64,000 nt of DNA from Brugia malayi (Eukaryota > Nematoda > Chromadorea > Rhabditida > Onchocercidae). The position numbers and the translations under genes are program-made. The notes under the pieces are model-generated. The model was not told where the DNA came from and made no database searches. It was given only the letters and a program-made list of their open reading frames with translations. Location: NCBI RefSeq assembly GCF_000002995.4, contig NW_025062475.1, positions 9,242,187 through 9,306,186 on the forward strand, given 5' to 3'. Numbering within the stretch: position 1 is the stretch's first letter; every line of letters starts with the position of its first letter. Shown in pieces: positions 22,036 to 34,200 of the stretch.

Positions 22036-24012
22036 ATGGAGAAATTACCGGAGGAGATGCTAAGGGCTGTATTTGTTTATTTGTCAGGGTCGGATCGTTT
22101 ACCGGTAGCCCTTACATGTCGTCGATGGTTTAATCTGTTAAAGGATTCTGTTCCGAGTATCAGTGTTGTACACATTTCTCTGGATATATCGGCTTGTTCA
22201 ACTCGATTTCTAGAAGCGTCCCTATCAGAAGCAACTCTTTCGATATGCTTGTGTCCCGGACATGCGAAGAAGCATGCTGTTCTATTGCAACCACTGTTTC
22301 AAGCTGCTGGCAAAAAACTTACAACTTTAGCTGTTGAGGATAATCTTATACCAAAGGCTTGTTTTAAACTTGTTAAAAAATCTTATAAATATAGATCAAA
22401 TCATGTTGATAAGAACGTAGGTGACCATTGGTTTGTCCGAAAGAGTTATAAGACATATCTTAAATCACCTGTTCGCTTGAATTGCTAATTTGTTAATATT
22501 TTTCACAGTCAAATTTCAGGAAGGGATGGAGACTCAAATTCCAGACGTGACAATTCACGCACTGCTCAACAATATGCCGAAGTGCTTACGGACATTGCAT
22601 TTCCAGGGCGTTGATTTCTCGAAAGTTCGGCCATGGACGTTTGCGCTACTTGTAAAATTGAAATCCTTAGAAGAACTATATGTATTGGATGCTGTGTTCC
22701 CAACTGACAATGAATCATTGTTCGCCAGGATAATTTCCCCATCATTCGATACCTTGACCAGCATTTCTATTACTAATAATGCGCAGGTCAACCAGCTCTT
22801 TCTTCATAGTTTCAGCTAACTGTATTAGCTATAGAACCGATTTCTTCTGGGTAGAAAATTTCGGGAGTTCGCGTAAGATTTAGAGTGGAGGGACATAATT
22901 TAGATCTAATATTTTCTAAGTGAACATAAAAAGTTCCAGGGATTGAAAGATAGTTAAAATCCAAATAATTCTGTGGAATTGTCAACTTTTTTTATCCGCA
23001 AAAACGACTAGATGCAAAGTATTTCCACGTGACGTGATATATTTCCACGTCATGTGACTAAGTCAAATATCACAATTTTTTACAATACACTTCCGATAAT
23101 GTCAGGATTTATTTAATTTATAAAAAGCATATGGAACAGCGAACAGTTGATCCATCCAAGATTGGAATTAATAGCATATAAAATCTTCTTAGTATATTTC
23201 ACATTTTAGATCACAGATAAGTTCGTGTCTACTCTGGCACGGCGCTGTCCAGTCTTGCAAACCATAAATTTAAATGGATGTAAACGTATTACTTCTTTAT
23301 CTGTGCTTGCTTTCGCTGAAAATGCGTCACATCGGATTACAGAATTAACATTTATTCATGTCCAGGCAACAATGTTCAATCCTAATTTGGTAAGTTTAGA
23401 AAAAAGTTTTAATGATGACTGGACTTCGGTTATTATGTAAGCAGATCTTTTCATTCATTTTGAATTTTGAGACTGACATTTAATTACAGTTTTAAGACTT
23501 TTTATAGAAATTTATTTCAAGTTGTCAAGTAGTTAGTTGAGGAAAGGAAGTCATGAAAACCAAGAACAAGTGAGAAATTTTTCGTTTATCTTAATAACTG
23601 TATATACTCTAGATTCTTGGGTTAGAAGCATTCCTTTTTCATCAAATATTCATGAGACCTTACTAGATGCTTTGCTGATTCTAAAATTCGTAAGCTTTTT
23701 TTATTTCATTATTCAGGTTAGATACGAATGGAGATTAGATACTTTATTTAGTCTTAAGTTTTGGTAAGATTTCACCACTAACATTAAATTTGCTTTGTTC
23801 TACAAATATTTGTTGCTGAACTTGTCAGCTGCCCTTCAGCTGCAACGATATTTATCATCACCATTATTGATCGGTGGAAATTATTGGAGAGCGAATGCCC
23901 TGAAATTAGAAATTGGATTTCAGCACGAAGCAATTTGTTTGGAGAATATTTGTCGCAACAATTTGTTCATAATTGTCTTTATTTAAGGATCTCGAAATCG
24001 AATATATCGTAA
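22036..24012 (+). CDS. F-box protein with leucine-rich-repeat-like C-terminus
   Basis: Probable substrate adaptor of an SCF ubiquitin ligase. Exons 22036-22416, 22520-22786, 23210-23389, 23717-23763 and 23829-24012 join in frame to about 352 aa. Residues 3-45 fit an F-box: LPEEMLRAVFVYLSGSD, then VALTCRRWFNLLKD. Later segments have the spacing of leucine-rich repeats, for example KCLRTLHFQGVDFSK, LKSLEELYVLDAVF, and LARRCPVLQTINLNGCKRIT, the last being close to the cysteine-containing LRR type of FBXL proteins. The first three exons are well supported. The last two are weaker, and an extra exon near 23600-23690 cannot be excluded. Orthology is not assigned because nematode F-box genes diverge fast. 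Confidence 0.7.
23026..23056. repeat. Imperfect inverted repeat with E-box/CRE-like core
   Basis: cacgtgacgtg at 23026-23036 is matched, with one mismatch, by the reverse complement of cacgtcatgtg at 23046-23056, giving an 11-bp stem with a 9-base spacer. Each arm follows atttcc, so the same bases also look like a 20-bp direct repeat. The position is intron 2 of the F-box gene. Confidence 0.6.
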
Positions 24013-25282
24013 CATCTTTACTAATTATTTTTTATTTTTTTTTAGATCGCTGCTTGTTCTGATAGAGTAGTTATTAGAAGTAGTTAAATTTAGTTGTCTA
24101 GTCTCTTCCTCCGAACATTTCGTTTCATCCTCTTCTCATAGTAACTATCCTTTTTTTCGCATTCGTGTTTCAGTAAACTCACGCGTTTTTACCGCTGAAT
24201 GAAAAACATCTGTCATTGTAATTCCTTGACAATATCTAGTAATATGAAAAACACTGTGTTTCACTATTGTCACACTAAATTCACCACACACTGCCATATT
24301 AATATATGATTTTAATGAATATATAATTCGTCACTGTTTAGATTGTTTCATTGTAGATGTTGAAAATTTCCTGCATGTAGCTTACTTTCAAATAAACCTT
24401 GATAAATCTGGTTCATCAGTTTGATTTTTTTTTTCGAATTGGAAATTTAATCATTTTACCTATTTAACTTATAACTACAAAGAAAATTTGTCGCCAGGCT
24501 TTTCGGGGCAAATACTGAGATAGTATTCTGCAAAAAATCATTTAGATATCGATGACTACCTCATTTATTTGTGCTTCAGATGATGTAATTTTCACTGACA
24601 ACTGATCGAGGTGCTACTGAAATTAAGCATATAAACAGAGAAGGTTAGTCTGAAGCGATGTTCAACATACCATCTTCAATTATAACACCAGGAAAGAATT
24701 TCGTAATGGAGGGTTGTGAGAGCTACTATTCACTATGCTCTGCCATCTTTGAATAAATTCCAAAGTACACATCTGTATAAAACTTCTAGTTTCAGCAGCT
24801 TTATAGTTAAGATATTCGTTTGAATCCTGTTTATATACAAAACATTTACCTACTTGGCATAAATATTCAAAACATCAGAAACTTAGAAGACATAAATTAG
24901 AAATTTCACAGAAGTTGCATAGGTTGTTTTACAACTGAGCATGCTTTAGTTTATGTCATTTTGCAGCTCAATGACATAACAATGGGGAGAAAACGAAGAA
25001 AGTATAATGGATGAAAGATAACAATGCAGAAGCTGTAACTTACAAACTTATGAAGACACTACTACATATGAAGGAATTAAGCTATCCCCTCCCTATTGCC
25101 TCTAACCATATTTTTACTGTTTACCAACTATCATAAAATATCAACCATGAAGCTGACTGGTCAGTGCTGACTCTTTGAATTGATGAGTGGAGGAATGTGG
25201 AGTCACGTTACTGCTATTTAATTTACAAGAACAAGGAGGTGCTGTCTGGATTTTTAATCCACACGAATAGTAACTATACAGA
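24013..25282. other. Convergent intergenic region without visible gene
   Basis: Lies between the 3' end of the F-box gene and the 3' end of the CDCA3-like gene on the other strand, so it should hold both 3' UTRs. No supported coding frame was found. Confidence 0.45.
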
Positions 25283-25869
25283 TTAAGTGTTAGATGAGAC
25301 ATTACTTCGACGTAAAAGTTTTTCATGCAATTTTTGCCGTTTCTTTTTGTTTTTGGGTGGAGTTACTGATGAGTCACTCGATTTCGGCGTACTGAAAAAC
25401 GACTTTTCAAAAAAACTCAATTTCCTGAAGAAAAAAGCTTAGGAGGAGGAGGGGTTTCAATGAATACATAAACACCCCCACGAACAATTAGTGATGCCAC
25501 CAACACTTAATCAGAAGTGATTTCACAGTTGACATCAAAGACTTCTTTCAGGCGTCCAGGGCACGATTTCACCAACATTATAAAAGCGCCACTTTTCAAG
25601 AAATATTTCGAGAAATGACTAAGATTCCAATTGTTATATGAACGGCCTAATTATGTTTCTCGAATTACCATTTTCAGGAGTATTTCTTTCAGTGAATTAA
25701 GAACAAACCTTTCAACCTCAATGGGCGTTCGTGGTATTGTTGTAGTCGGTGATCTTGGATCCATTTCAACACGTCGAACAATCTTCCTTGGTTTAGTTGG
25801 AGTACTAAATACATCATCTTGGAGAAATTCCTTCTTTTCTTCCTTCATTTTCCCGAAAAACTGACCCAT
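25283..25869 (-). CDS. Short CDCA3 (Tome-1)-like protein
   Basis: Two exons on the minus strand, 25869-25709 and 25424-25283, splice AG|G in frame to 100 aa. The core [18 protein letters not shown] closely resembles the DPRSPSAGI.RTPIQVE block of vertebrate CDCA3, an F-box-like trigger of mitotic entry and APC/C substrate. Two FSTP motifs ([10 protein letters not shown] and FFSTPKSS) surround it, followed by [10 protein letters not shown], a possible nuclear signal. Ser/Thr-Pro sites (SP, TP) are frequent, suggesting CDK control by inference. The N-terminus is Met-Gly, as in CDCA3. A ctcttttcag acceptor lies about 24 bases upstream of the ATG, fitting trans-splicing. No KEN box or F-box is obvious. 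At 100 aa it is well under half the vertebrate length, and a further internal exon in the 284-base intron cannot be ruled out. Confidence 0.6.
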
Positions 25870-27735
25870 CACTGACCGCTGGGGTTAGTAACTGAAAAGA
25901 GAATATTATTGTATTAAAATTAATGTCTTCTGATGGACTTTAAGAAACCATGATTTCTGCATTTTGAGTAGGAGGGCTACAGGGAATAGTTGAGGGAATT
26001 GCTCAATTCTGTACAAATGGATGAATGATAACAATTTAAAAAAGAGTAGCTATATTAAAATAAAATCACCGGTGCCGTATTCGCTTCACTCAGCTTGTGA
26101 TCCGATCAAGTAAGTACCGGAAATCAGTACAATACGGAGATGTTATTTTGGTGCTGAAAAATTATAAAATTATAAACGAATCGATATTTCATAACATCAG
26201 TTAACGTAGCGTCATTAAAAAACTATTTTAAGATTTTTGAGAATATGCTGTGAAGGAATTACACTGACTGATATATTCATGCCTTAAGTTTGTGTTTGAC
26301 GTTTCTATGAGGTAAAGAGCACTGAAAGGGATTAATGTTCAGTAGTTCCAAATATATGATTACAGCTTAACATTTCAACGAAAAATATTACTGAAATTAA
26401 TTAGCAAAGATCTGATTAATTATTCAGGACAGTAATGCCAATAAAATTTACAGTGTAGAAATGCTTTCTCTAATAGAGAGTTTGCAATGTGTCAGCGAAA
26501 GAATCATAGGGTAGAGAGATTTCGGATTATGACCGTCACTTTTCAGAGAATTGAGGTGGAAAATCTTATGATATCGGATAGAATAAATATTGGAAGGAAT
26601 TAGAAAATCCACCGGAAGTATAACTTATTTACTAAAAATATGCTTAGAGACAGCGAATGGATTCTTGCTGATGTTTATATAGGTCTTTTTGCCATGAAAA
26701 GAAGGGAGGAGTGATTGCCAAACGCAAAAGCATACATGGGTAGAGTTAGTATTAATATCCATTCCTCTTTCAGAATCCGATAGCGTGCTTGGAAGATTTT
26801 TGTTTCAATAAAATGGTCACTTTTAGATGAAATAACTTTTAGGAAGAACAAGTAATCAGACAAAATCTACTTTGTAATTTCCCGACCTTTACCAAATAAA
26901 GAGAGCTTTGAAAATGTACTCAAAATAGGATATCCGCGCATCGAGATTCTTCCAGATTTCAGCTGCAGGAAGTGTAGAAAGCAGTAAGTATATTAAGGGC
27001 CTATATTCAGCCAAGAACGGTATGCAAACAGCTACACAAAATACATTCAAGCACGATTACTTATGGAAATCGATATTGCTCTTGAACTATATTAGTTGGA
27101 ATCAAAAACACGCCCTTAAATTATGTAAGGGAACTGCAAAGTGTGTTGGCCTAATTCCTAGTGTATGTCAACCAGGCCTACGGGGCTAACTGGCAGTTAC
27201 AGCATATAAGAAGCCCCAAAAAACCTCAAGATTTATTGAAAAATTTCAAATTCTCGCGCTTCCACAAACGTCAAAACAACAACTCTAAAGATAATCGTGC
27301 TAGGACCTACCAGAGAACAGCTGGGCGTACTGATGGTGCATTCTTGACCTGAAGCTTTCCCGAACATCCTTGATCCTAGAGCATTCCCGAATCCTCCTGT
27401 GAGATGGAGAGGATGAGTTGTCAGTCATCATTCATTAGTGGCTGCACAGTCTAACACTAACGAATCCCTTGCAAATGACCTTAAGCGAACCTCAGTTAAG
27501 TTCATCTCGTTTTTACTAACTGAAATGCTAAGTTAAATAATGTCTTTGAGAGCCATCATCTCTTGTGTGTTATGCTAAGGATAAATTGTGGAGAAAGTTG
27601 GTGCGTATATTTCAAGAAAATATTTTACAGAAGCAAGTCCAGTTTGTGAGAGTAGTTGTGAGAAATTGGGCAGAAAGTCCAAGAGAGAGGAATTGAAAGA
27701 AGAAGGAAAAATAAAGAGAGGAAAAAGGAATCACG
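25870..27735. other. Divergent promoter region, CDCA3-like / INTS15-like genes
   Basis: Two genes leave this 1.9 kb in opposite directions, so both promoters should be here. The trans-splice acceptor of the minus gene lies at about 25893-25900. A tattttacag at about 27621-27630 may be the acceptor of the plus gene, followed by a purine-rich leader. The part 27000-27560 is GC-richer, but no frame in it was recognised. Confidence 0.45.
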
Positions 27736-30311
27736 ATGGATAGACGTGGTGGTGGCCCAGCTTCTGGTGTTGGGGCAGCTTCTCCACGGAAACATCAATC
27801 CTTCCCTTCATGCGTCACAGATATCTTGGAACAGGTACCGTTGTCACCTTTACTAAACTGGTACGCTGGAGATGCTTTTATTTCACATTTCAGTACGCTA
27901 TGCTTTATCTGACTAAGTTTTCCGTACATTTGATATCTTAGTACAAGTGGTTACCACTGAAAAGTCTGTTATATAATAATTCTTTTAATAGTTCGCCTAA
28001 GAATTATAAAGAGCTCAGACTTCAGCAAAAGAAAATTTTTAGTTCTAGCCTTTCCATCTCACTTTAATTTAGAGTGACAAAACAGTGAGCTTAATTTTAA
28101 AGATTTTTAACTGGATTTTACTAATTTATTGTGTCTTGATTTATATCTTTTAGCTTAGGAAATGTGGATACTTTTTATGCACTGAATATTTCGATTGTGA
28201 AATCTCTATGAAGTGATATCGAGAAAGTGATACTGCTTGAGGTAACGAAAGTTTGCGGTCAGCAAGGACAAAAATGGCGTGGTCCTGCAGCGCTTCGAAA
28301 CAATGAATTACAGTATCAGTTGGATAACGATTTGTTTTGCATTTCTCCGGATCGACGAGTATCTCGATTAAATCAAATACAGCAGTTACGTCTAATGCAG
28401 ATTCTTTGCGATTACTTCAGAGTGAATTCTTCCTTTTATTTTAATAGTACTTTTACTTTCTGATACACATTTTCCTTAACAACTTAAAATGTTAGTTTAA
28501 GATAAATTCACTAAAATGTTAGTTTAAGATAAATTCACGGCCAAGTTAATTTAGCAACATTTTTCAAAACATATAATTAAAAGAAACAGAAGTTAGTAGG
28601 ATTTTGACTATTTTTATAAGGCGAAAACGTAATTATTCTAATGACTAACGCAAATTACGAACTCTACTTCCATTACTGGATAATAGGAAGCACTGTTGCA
28701 CGATCTTCTATGAGTTTCAAGCGGAGGAAGAAAGTAATACTTCTTTGTCACGCCTGCAAATTTATTATAGTTCGCCATAAACAGAAAACATGAATTGTGT
28801 ACTAAGTGGTTATCTTCCATGGATTTCTGCTGTTACTGGACGTTACGAATTGTTTTTTACGTAACATCTTTTCAGGAAAGAGAATCCGAACCACGCGGCC
28901 ATCAATATTCCTATTTTGAAGCTATATTTTGTGGCCGTGAAGGTGAACCACTTTTACACGAGACACGTATTTCTTTGCTAATCAATTTGTGTTCACTAGC
29001 TGTACAGTACCCGTGTTATTCAGTGTTAAACCATATTTCACAATGGTTGCATAAGGTTATACTTTTAAATTTACATGTGTCATAGTCTTCTGTGTTAGAA
29101 TTTCAATGTTTCATTTGGATATCGTTATAAATAACTTTTTTAGATTGGCAGTGGAAAGTCATATGCACAACAGTTTGTTTCCCAGCTTGTCGATCATTAC
29201 ATTTTCATTCCAGATGATTCTAATTTGGTGAGACATTTTTTAAAATGTTTTTTCTAGTGTTGTGATTAGCAAAAACAAGAAAAGGCTTGATAAGGGTCTA
29301 TACAGAGCAATTTAAAAAATCGAAAGTATTTGTTCTACTGCAAAGATTTGGCAGATCTTGTCATTTTAATCGACTTTTTTTTATGTAATGTTTTTGCATT
29401 TCAGCACAAATATCTGTTACCTTTGGCTGATGAAGTCCCCGAATTCGTTTCCTATTTTGTTGCTTACTCGGTAACGAGAGATTCATTGCGACAGTCACTT
29501 TTTTTAGTTCTGAATCATTGGTTAACTGGTCGGCGTAGTGACCTCATTATGGCATTTATCAGAGAAACTCCAATTGTTACAAAGCATTTCGCTTCTGTGG
29601 TATGTATTCACTTATCATTATGAATTAAATGAAATCATTATAACTTTTTCTTTATTTTTATGTAAACTGTTCAGACCTTTCCATTTATGGTTGTTCATGA
29701 TTGCTCTGTTGGTGGTGTCCATAAAAATCCATTACATGGTTTTACAACAATGCTTTACTCTGACTGGAAAACTTCTCCCTCATTAGAATTGAGACCGGCT
29801 CTCGAGGTATGCCTTTTTTTTTCCTTTTTTAGGTTAATTTTATTACTGTTAGCTGTTCAAATAATTTTGTCGTTGTCAGAATTGAAGTGCCTTGCGAAGA
29901 TTCAGAAACATATATTTCTTTCTATTTTTAAATAGAATTGTAAGCTATCCGTAACATTAAAGCTTGATTTCTTCAAGAGACATCTTCCGTTGTGGTATTA
30001 GTGCTGATTTACTGTATCATTTGTGCACTTCATGTCGTATTTGAATTTTTTGGCACATAATCTATATGATTGTCATCTATTTCAAAGAATTTAATATATT
30101 TAAAAGATTGTCCATGAAAGTTTCATGTATTCTTCAGATTTTGTCGAAAGCTGCTGATTATTCAGTTTTTGACAAAAATATCCTGTCCTATCACGTTCAT
30201 CTCGCGAAGCTATCTCATATTCTCACACAAAAAGATTTGTTGGATATTCTTGAAAATCCCGACTCGAGTTTATTCTTTAAATCTCTGAAAGATGAGCTTT
30301 TAAAAGTGTAG
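27736..30311 (+). CDS. INTS15: Integrator complex subunit 15 (C7orf26) homologue
   Basis: Helical-repeat subunit of the Integrator complex, which cleaves nascent snRNAs and attenuates RNA polymerase II transcripts in the nucleus. Exons 27736-27834, 28242-28421, 28876-29055, 29144-29227, 29405-29599, 29675-29806 and 30138-30311 join in phase 0 throughout, giving 347 aa. Exon 2 could instead begin at 28224, adding six residues. The order of conserved blocks matches human C7orf26 as I recall it: LNQIQQLRLMQILCDYF (human LNSLQELQLLEIMCNYF), then the ISLLINLCSLAV segment, SQWL, LVDHYIFIPDDSNL, HWLTGRRSDLIMAFIRETPI (human TWIFEDPRLILITFLNTPI), and FPFMVVHDCSVGG. The human protein is about 100 residues longer, mainly by a proline-rich tail absent here. 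The all-phase-0 introns mean that exon skipping would keep frame. Confidence 0.75.
28485..28538. repeat. Perfect 27-bp tandem duplication in INTS15-like intron 2
   Basis: The 27-base unit starting taaaatgttagtttaag and ending aaattcac occupies 28485-28511 and 28512-28538 with no difference between copies. Confidence 0.9.
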
Positions 30312-31206
30312 TTTTGTTTTTTCTAATTGTTTCATTACAAATTTTATTCTGTGTCTGTTACATTATGTAGTCCATTATTTCATGAGATGGATCATTTTGT
30401 ACATTGAAGAAATAACAAAGGAAGCAGTGGCATGCAAATTGATATTTACTTGAAAAATAATACGATGTGAAGTTTTTATTAGTTAATTACGTAATGTCTG
30501 AATCTATGTACCACTTATTTCAGCTTTATTTTTTCATTTTATTTTTGTATGAATCATTTAACTACTTTTCGGTGCATAAATGACTAACAATTCATATGAG
30601 AGGTTTGATTTTCTCTTGTTTTACTCGAATAAATACTTTGATTTTCTGCTCTTTTTTTTTGGAGGCTTTCAAATCCTCGGTCCTTTCCTTCAGTTAACTA
30701 ATGTTACTATGTAGTTCTTCTTCTGACTTTTGAAACTCTTGGCTTGTTCGTACAACTTCTGTTAAGATTGTTACAAAATATTTCGCTATAATGTAAATGA
30801 GATGTTAGATGCCTGGAAATGTTTATTGTTATTCATTTCCTTTGCTTTATAATTATGATGTAACTAAACTCAAAATTGAAAAGCTTGTTAAGCTGATCTT
30901 ATGCTTTTTTGAGACATTTTATTAAAGTGAAACAAATTATAGTTTAGGGTAAGCTGGTATCATGCAAAGACTTTCGAAAGATGGAGGAGTAAAAGATAAA
31001 ATGTTTTTTTTTTTGTTGGATTCATATTATTAGAGAGATGATTTAAATCAAGTGGGCATTTATCCAGTGGTTGCTTAGTATTAACATTTAGGAGAAGAGA
31101 CCTTTACATAGAACAGTTTGCAAAGATTCTCTAGATTCGAACTTTATAATGCATTTCAGAGATTCAAGAACAACTGATAAAGATATTTCCTTAAGTTTCT
31201 ATCACT
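30312..31206. other. Intergenic region between INTS15-like gene and rpn-13
   Basis: About 0.9 kb on a same-strand gene pair. There is no coding frame. It is too long for a tight operon but does not exclude a loose one. T-rich runs at about 30650 and 31005. Possible trans-splice acceptors gcatttcag (about 31159) and ttccttaag (about 31195) precede the rpn-13 ATG. Confidence 0.4.
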
Positions 31207-34200
31207 ATGAGTGTCATGTTTGCAAATTCGCGGTCCAGTCAAATGAATAATGGTTATTTAGTTGAGTTCAAGGTTACTTTTTTTTGTATTTGTGAGAGTT
31301 TTAGATCCTCACATATGGCAACACATTCTGAGAGTTGTGGATTGACCATAAAGATCTTTTTCTATTTGGTTGAATTAGAATAGTGTAAAATACTAATAAG
31401 TTGCTTGGCGAATGTCATATTCGCTCATAGTTTGTGAGATTAATATGTAGAAGCAAACATTTTTCTCATACTTTCTGGTGAAAATTAGGGTGGAAATAGT
31501 ATCGGCAAGCATCAGATTATGAATAAAAGGTTTCTCAAGATTTTGATTAATTGAGGCCGGCAGGTCGAATTTGCAAGCGGGGTCAACGGTAGATAGACGA
31601 AAGGTTGTAGCTGATAAAACGAAAGGATTAGTTTTTATCAAGCAATCCAGTGATCAACTAATGCATTTCTGCTGGAAAAATCGTGAAACTGGAGCGATTG
31701 TTGATGTTAGTGGCATTATTAATATATTTTTATTTAAGATTCATTGTGTTCTACATATATTCAGGCTTTTAATGATTTCAAACACGTAGTAGCAACCATT
31801 ATTAGGAAATCTCTTTCTATTTTATATTTCACGATTCTTTCGTAACATTGTAGTGGTGGTTTTTTAGCGCAGGAAATCAATAAATGAGTACTCATCTTTT
31901 GTATTTCGCTGCTTTGTTTTTCCATAGATATTTTTTATAATGACGAAAGGGACTTATTGTTGAGGGAGCAGTTGAAGTGTTTTTGATGTTCACAGTTTTT
32001 CGGATACAATAGGAGTTCAGAGATTTCCCTACCATGGCTGACAGTTGCAGCTGGAATTAATGACATATTAATGTATTGGTTTTTCTTTGAAAATTTATCG
32101 CATAATTTTATGGAAAAAAGTAACAGCATAAGCGACATAATGGGGAAACGAAGAGAAGAATTCATAAAAGAGCTTAAAATATTCTGGAAAGCCAAAAATC
32201 CCTTTTTATGAATACTTGCATAATTTAAATAAAGCAAGCGTTGTATCCATACGCAACTTCACAGATTTTTTTTAAAGGATTTGATCATTTTTCCTGGTGA
32301 CACAGAATTTTTACGAGTGAAGGAATGTACGGACGGTCGCGTCTATATGTTGAAATTCAAAAGCACAGATGAAAAACGTTTATTCTGGATGCAAGATGGG
32401 AAAGCTGATAAAGACGATGAAAACTGTAAAAAAGTTAGTTTCTTTTGATCTGTCCTTCTTCATGGTTAAATAATCTTTCATAATATTCAGTTGTTTTCTG
32501 ATCAGACGATAAAAAGAGGTAATGTTTTAGTGATAATGTTGTTGTAATAAAATGTGTTTTATTCGGTCGTGAATTTTTGGACATAGACTTTCATTTTCAC
32601 GGAAACTTTGTTACAGACTTTAACTGTATAGCTTGGAACCTGCCGGCTTTCATCATTGTTCCCTAAAGTCATTGTTCAAAAATCCCCGGTCTAGGGAGTG
32701 TTTCTTTTTTCTTTATACTACTAATTATTCAGAAATACACGGGAGGAAGTGAAAAGAATTTTTTAGGTAAATGAAACGTTAAATAATCCTCCAGCACCAC
32801 GAGCCGCAGCACGCGGAGGAACCGATCGTGCTGGCGCTTCATCGTTTGGTACTTTAGCAGCTTTGGGCAATGCTGGTGCGGATGGTGAACTTGGAGCATT
32901 GGGAAATTTAGATCAAAGTCAATTAATGCAGTTACTTTCATTGATGAATCATACCAACGGTGCATCAGCTGGTGAAGCAACCAATCTTCTGCCGCAACTT
33001 CCGCTTGTTGCTGATGCACCACATCCGTTAGATTTCTGGTTTTTTGCGTTGGAATCGTTCCATTTCACAAAGATTTTACAATTAGTATTTAACGTACGCA
33101 GCAGCATTCACATGTAATTTACCTGTGTTATTTCTGTTTATTCCCGCCATAATATTAATGTTAATACTATTCGACTTCATTCATATCTCTCTGATGAGAA
33201 TTAGACTGGCTGGAAACTTAGGATCGGAATTTCAGACTATGAATATTCTCTCGAAATTTTTCAACGCAAAGTAGAACTTGGTAATTCGAATAAGAATGAA
33301 TTCAAAAGTGATTTAAATATATTTGCTAAATTATGCTTTCATTTTTTAATGGCATCATAGAGGGAACCCTGTTTCATATTTTAAAATAATCTTATCAGTG
33401 TCTTAAGAATTAATGAAAATATTGGATATCTTAAAAATCTATGTAGCTAAAATTTTTGATAGTGAATATATAAAATAATTTCTAGAGTGGCTTCAGAAGA
33501 AAGTGGAGCAACATCCACGCAGGGAGCAACACCATCCAATACACCTGCTAATGGAACTGTTGCTAGTAGCTCCTCAAATAATGCAGTGCAGCTGTCGCAA
33601 CTGAAAGAAATTATTGCAAGTATAACGCCACCTGACGGATCTGGAAGAAAACGTAGGTTCTGAAGCATTCTAAGTAGTGCTCTGTGTCGTTTTTCCAAGA
33701 GATCTGAAAATTTCGAGACAAATCCGGGAAAAGACGATAAAATGGAACATTAATCAGCGTTCTGTCCTCTTTCATTGGGCCCACCTGGTTGGATTGCACT
33801 TTTTTTTATACGGAGCATCTGGGAAAATTATATGCAAGTGTTTAGATAAATTGGGGATAACGCATCAAATAACATGATTATTATATAAGACTTTCTAATT
33901 CATATGAATTTCAGCGAGGAAGCAGGTCCCCTTTAACAGATATAAATAACAACATTTCTCGAAGTTAGGATTTCCAGAATAGTTCACATTGTTTTAATTA
34001 ACAATGAAAATGACTTTTCTACTGAGTGGCACAAATCACGTCATATTTTTTAGATTTTATATCCGTTTCAGCTTCAATTGACTTTACTGATGTTCTATGC
34101 TGTGCTGATAAAATTAACGATGTTTTGGGGAAATATGCTGAGCGACTGACCTGTCATTTGCCCAATCAAGTAATTTCTTTTTAACTGCTTCAGTATTGGG

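Noticed and set aside
23537..23767. Possible extra exon of the F-box gene upstream of 23717
   Set aside because: Could be spliced from a weak ttag acceptor, but adding it is not needed for frame. Left as an alternative only.
27161..27352. Basic 63-codon frame that resembles retrotransposon Gag-like composition
   Set aside because: No zinc knuckle, protease or reverse transcriptase nearby, so there is no support for a mobile element.
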